The notes under the pieces were generated by a model. The model worked only from the letters and a program-made list of their open reading frames with translations, was not told the DNA's origin and did not search any database. Shown here one piece after another: positions 59,681 to 64,000 of a DNA stretch of 64,000 nucleotides (within the stretch, counting starts at the first letter, position 1; every line of letters starts with the position of its first letter). The DNA is taken from NCBI RefSeq assembly GCF_021130785.1, contig NC_060207.1, positions 197,978,001 through 198,042,000 on the forward strand, written 5' to 3'. The DNA comes from Homalodisca vitripennis (lineage: Eukaryota; Arthropoda; Insecta; Hemiptera; Cicadellidae). Both the position numbers and the translations under genes were made by a program.

Positions 59681-62600
59681 GTTACTTTTATGCAAAAATA
59701 ATATCAGAAACAATAATGAGACAGCTAAAAGGGTAAGGTGGAAAAATATAAATATATAAAAAGTTCACCTACAACTTTATATTTTATAACACTAAAAATG
59801 TAATATTCTAGTAATGTAAAAGTTACTTCAGTAACAAGTGGAGGCAACAAAATAAAAAGTGTAACATAAAACTAAAGTAGTGCTATTTTGAAAGAGAATA
59901 TAAATTAGTTTGGGAGGGGTTATTAGATCAAATAAAAACCACTACTATGGTCTGTATATAATATTGAAATAATATTTCAACGTTTTATTAATTATTGCAA
60001 CAAATAGCACCAGCTATGTATGTTGTAAAACACCTGGGTTATTCAGATTCGTGTGAAATGTCAAAAGACTGGTTTGACAAGGACGATAATTTGTGTTTCA
60101 GTTATCGAGTTTGAAGTCATTGCTTTACTAATGAACATGTGCAAACAACAATACAAAATAAGATTGAGCGGTATTTAGCAGAAGTTTTTAACTTCTTTTC
60201 AAGTTTTTAAATGTTTCATTGTAAAATAAATAATTTTATAATTTATCATATTGGTACAGGACTCAGAGTGGTTTCTTATAGTGGACTTATTACAATAAGT
60301 ATGAAGTTGAAATACTGTGCTGCACAATAGTTTATCAGTTTTAAGTACGGAGTAACCACCTACAACTACACCTTCAACTAACTATGCCACCTACACTGTG
60401 AGCCATATATTACCCATTGTCACACACCTAATACTGCAGATACCTTATTCAAACACACAAATTTCCAGATTTCAAGTATATTTGAGCTAAATTATATTTA
60501 TTACTCACTCATGATATAAAATTTAAGTAAATTAAATTCCAGACAAATTAATTTTAAGGTTTTAGGTTTGTAAGAATGGTTCATTGTAATTAGCACATTA
60601 GTGTTCTTATGTTGCAATGAATTTTAGGGTAAGATTGCAAAACGTTACACTGAAAAATAAATACAGAAATGTGCTAATTAAATTAGAATTGCTTTACTTA
60701 CTGTTTGAAATCTATAAATTGCGTGTACTTATGAAACCTTTTGGAGTGAACTTATTGTATACTGCAAGGTTTTTTGTCAGGGCATACACGATGTCAAATA
60801 ACGTAATATATGGAAACCTCCAGCCAATAAAGTCATAAAAATTGATTCCGCCCAAGTACCTCTTCGATTTCTCAATAAACTTACAAAGGTTTTCGTAATA
60901 TCTGCCTCCTGAGTCTTTTTAACTCTTGGTAGCTTTCGGGTAAATTAACCGGAATTAAAGAGGATTAGGCATTGTGAAGTCCAACTTACGAGTGTGCGTC
61001 AGTGCCTAAATGTTTCTGAAATTTGGGAGCATCTGGCATATAGGATTTTTAAATTCCTTAGAATGTTTTTTCCTCGTGAGATCTTCAGTATATAGACCGC
61101 TCAAACCATCACACATTCTTGGATTTACTTAAACGATTTTGTGTTAATAAGTTAGTGAGTGTTAGTTACACAGATCTCTTGATTAAACTTATATTTACAG
61201 ACATTTATGTACATCTAGAGACGAGAAAATGTCAAATATCCAATACGGTGTACTAAATAACAGTTTTGAGCAAAGGATGAAATTAACTGTTTGGCATTTA
61301 GAGATTCAAGTAAACCTGTTAACAGTAAAAACGTTTTGTAACGGTAGGCGTTCAATCTGATATAATATTAAATCAAAGGTTTTCCTCGTTAGCCTACTGT
61401 TTTTCTGTCTTCTTTTATTCCTACCACAAATTGAAAAGTCACAAGTAATTGGGAAAATATTCCGTTTAAAAACATTTTTAGCCATACGCGACCAACAATT
61501 TTGAGAAATAGTTTAGGAGAATAGTAGTTATCATCCCAAATAAATATAAATTAATTAAATCATAAATTAATAGGAATTATAGATTTCTTCTATTATAGCC
61601 TCACTTATACATGATGATGTGTTTTGTATATATACACACTCAAGCTAAAAGGCATACAACACTTTATTTAGGGAAACACTCAATTTTGGAACATACCAAT
61701 AAATAGTTTTTTGTACTTTTCTGTATGCTCTAGATAATATGTATTACAAAATGTAGCATAAAACCGCAACAAAATAAAGTCCACTAAGCTGTATTAGCTA
61801 TTAAATTTTATTGGAACGTACAAGGGATGGTGCAGGTCCGTGGAATCTATATGCAATTAATGTTCTATCTCAGCAACAGATCATTCCCTTAGAACGCTTT
61901 GAAATATCAGAGGCGAAAAATAGAACTTTATATGAGCTCATTAAGAAATATAAACCCTACAACTTTCCAACCACCGGCTACTTTCTTTTGTTTCTCTGCT
62001 GCTCCTTTATTAGAACACTCATGGGATATATTCATGCTTAGTATACGAGTAATCATTATGAATAATCTGTTTGGAGAATATGGAGAATGGTCAAGAGCAA
62101 AGGTAACAGAAATTGCATTATATTCGTACTGCTCTAACACATCACTGACGTGGTTCAAACAGTGTTAATGGCACATTATTTTTTTTAATTTTTTTTTTTT
62201 TTATTTTTATTTTTTTATCAACGCAATTCTTTTTTTTCTTTTATTGTTATGGAGAGCGTTCAACACAAGCGTTTCAACACAACAGGCTTCGATAGCAACT
62301 GAATGAAGGACTTCTATGACGCTCAACCAAATCCTTTGGTCGGGTATACAATATAGTAAAACGCATTTTTATGAGGAAATGAAGTTCCATACAAAATGTT
62401 GTCTGAAGATAATATCTTTCTTGAGAGATATTGCCACATGATACAAACACATTTGTTTATTACGTTCGATTAATTAGCAGATTTAACATAATAAATGTCG
62501 CGATGGGCACACAAATAAGGGATGCGATGGTGCATGGATGAAGTTTGTCAACTCCGTCGAGTGATAGACTTTGCTATCGCTCAGCTAACTAGGTACAAGT

Positions 62601-64000
62601 TATTGTGTTGAGGCCTCTCTGAGGTTGCATGCAAAATAGTCCGCAGTTAGACTGCATGTATCATTACGTCACACCAAGCTCCTTTATTGTACTCAGATTG
62701 TTTACAATTTACATTATTTGCTATATTACCCGTATACTAATACATCTTAGGAATCAGCCGATTCTCATGGACTGAATTTACCTTCATAGAAATCTATGTT
62801 GAGAAAAGCAAATTCATGTACAGGTACGTTTTCTATTTATCGTGCGATCGGACATAAAAAAATGAAAATGAAATTATTCCAACCTCTCTAAGCTTTTACT
62901 TATACTTAGTCAAATATTTAATACCAAATAATGAATAGAAGCAAAGCAATGAAACATTGTTATGCAGCTATGCCTCTACAAGTGTTTTTCTTTTAGAGTT
63001 CATAGTTCATAGAGACAATACACTTTAAAACTAAATATTACATTATTTAACAAGTTATATCTATATTCTGTTCACCTTTATTTATTTCAGGAGTCCTCTA
63101 AATACCTTCCTGGGTGAAGTATAACTTCCGTGTTATTATTCTGCTGGCACATTTGTATGAAACTACAGGTAACATTTCAATAGTGTGAAAAACGTAACTA
63201 TAGTAAAAATATGACGTTTGATTGAACGTTAAGATTACTTTTTCACAACAAAAGCTTAAAGGTGACGATGTAGCTATCATTATTTCTCTGCAATAAAGTA
63301 CTTGATGGTTAAGAATTATTATCTTTGCTATAATCGTATTTTATACACTAGTGATAAGTGTATTGGTGTTTTATTTATACGGTTCTATAAAAATTTATTT
63401 CATGAATGACTACCATGTTGCCCAGTCAATGCATGATTCTAAAAGTAAAGTCAATACGCAGGAAGATCAACTATGGGACATTGTTTGGGGTAAATGGTAT
63501 AACATATTCAAAGTGATCAACTCCTAGCACTGGTTTCTACCGAATTCACTCATTCCAATAAAATCTGTTTGAATATATAACTTAAATTCTTTATTAAATT
63601 CATTCAAAATCATAAAATAAATTATGTTGAAGTAAATTTAGTTATTTTCAACAATATCTTTTATGAATTGTCTGTGATATAAATTGTTGAGGCACTGGAG
63701 ACAGAAATCCAGCTGAAAATGTGTTGCTATAAGATTTTTTTGTTGAAAATTACCAACTAACTCACAAGTGTTTATATATCATAAATGGTCATTTACCATA
63801 GCAAAAATCTAAACCAACTTTCGTAGAAATATTATTAGGTTTAATTGAATATAGGCTTAGAATTTCTGTACTACCAACCCGTACTGCGATACACGCGAAA
63901 AACCAAAAAAAGGACTTTTGAACCACCTTTCTAACTCTTTCGTAGGAATACCATTATATTTATAGGACCAGGTATCTCAATCAACGTTCCACAGTTTTAT
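59681..64000. other. Region upstream of elongase C, no gene recognised
   Basis: AT-rich. It holds a T-rich low-complexity tract (62177-62245) and moderately GC-richer text at 62500-62690 that looks like a dispersed repeat (gctatcgctcagctaactag). Short open frames have no ATG start or family resemblance. It should contain elongase C's promoter and possibly a true or alternative first exon. Confidence 0.5.

Noticed and set aside
61811..62168. Frames starting near 61811 and 61899
   Set aside because: No ATG-supported start with family resemblance. The two frames overlap, and the text resembles scattered repeat sequence.

Overview
The window looks like AT-rich nuclear DNA from an arthropod, most probably an insect. 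The signs are short exons in long AT-rich introns, GT-AG splice sites, many (AT)n microsatellites, tRNA-derived SINE-like repeats, DNA-transposon relics and a broken Polinton/Maverick-type element. A hemipteran would fit, but the sequence alone does not fix the order.

The only host genes I can support are three minus-strand genes of the ELOVL family (very-long-chain fatty acid elongases, 3-ketoacyl-CoA synthases of the ER membrane). They lie head to tail: gene A (about 7.9-19.7 kb, terminal exon not found), gene B (26.6-41.3 kb, complete, 290 residues) and gene C (50.8-59.7 kb, complete except for a first exon whose phase does not fit). I reassembled them exon by exon from splice sites and conserved family motifs. 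Exon order, intron phases and several exon lengths are the same in all three (191, 87-90, 57, 106 and 134-137 nt for exons 2-6), so they are tandem duplicates. Each carries the HxxHH box, an HxxMYxYY segment and a WWK..(I/L)T.LQL segment. Gene A is the most divergent.

Layout: 1-about 5.1 kb is a decayed Polinton-like element with an integrase fragment, a much-broken protein-primed family B DNA polymerase, and a small broken gene pointing the other way. 5.1-7.9 kb holds repeats and no recognised exon. 7.9-19.7 kb is elongase A, with a SINE palindrome and a fold-back element (12.58-13.70 kb) in its introns. 19.7-26.6 kb is intergenic, with SINE-like pieces and one weak receptor-like ORF. 26.6-41.3 kb is elongase B. 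Two nearly identical 830-bp repeats in opposite orientation (39.24-40.07 and 43.08-43.91 kb) bracket its first exon and the DNA upstream of it. 43.9-50.8 kb is intergenic, with two GC-richer islands. 50.8-59.7 kb is elongase C, with a piggyBac-like non-autonomous element in its intron 4. From 59.7 kb to the end I recognise no gene.

By family knowledge, elongases condense malonyl-CoA with a long acyl-CoA. In insects such clusters serve cuticular hydrocarbon, wax, pheromone or membrane lipid synthesis; which applies here cannot be read from sequence. I found no convincing previously undescribed gene system. The most unusual structures are the inverted-repeat bracket around elongase B exon 1, the tRNA-like palindrome, and the apparent loss or displacement of elongase A's last exon next to the Polinton relic.
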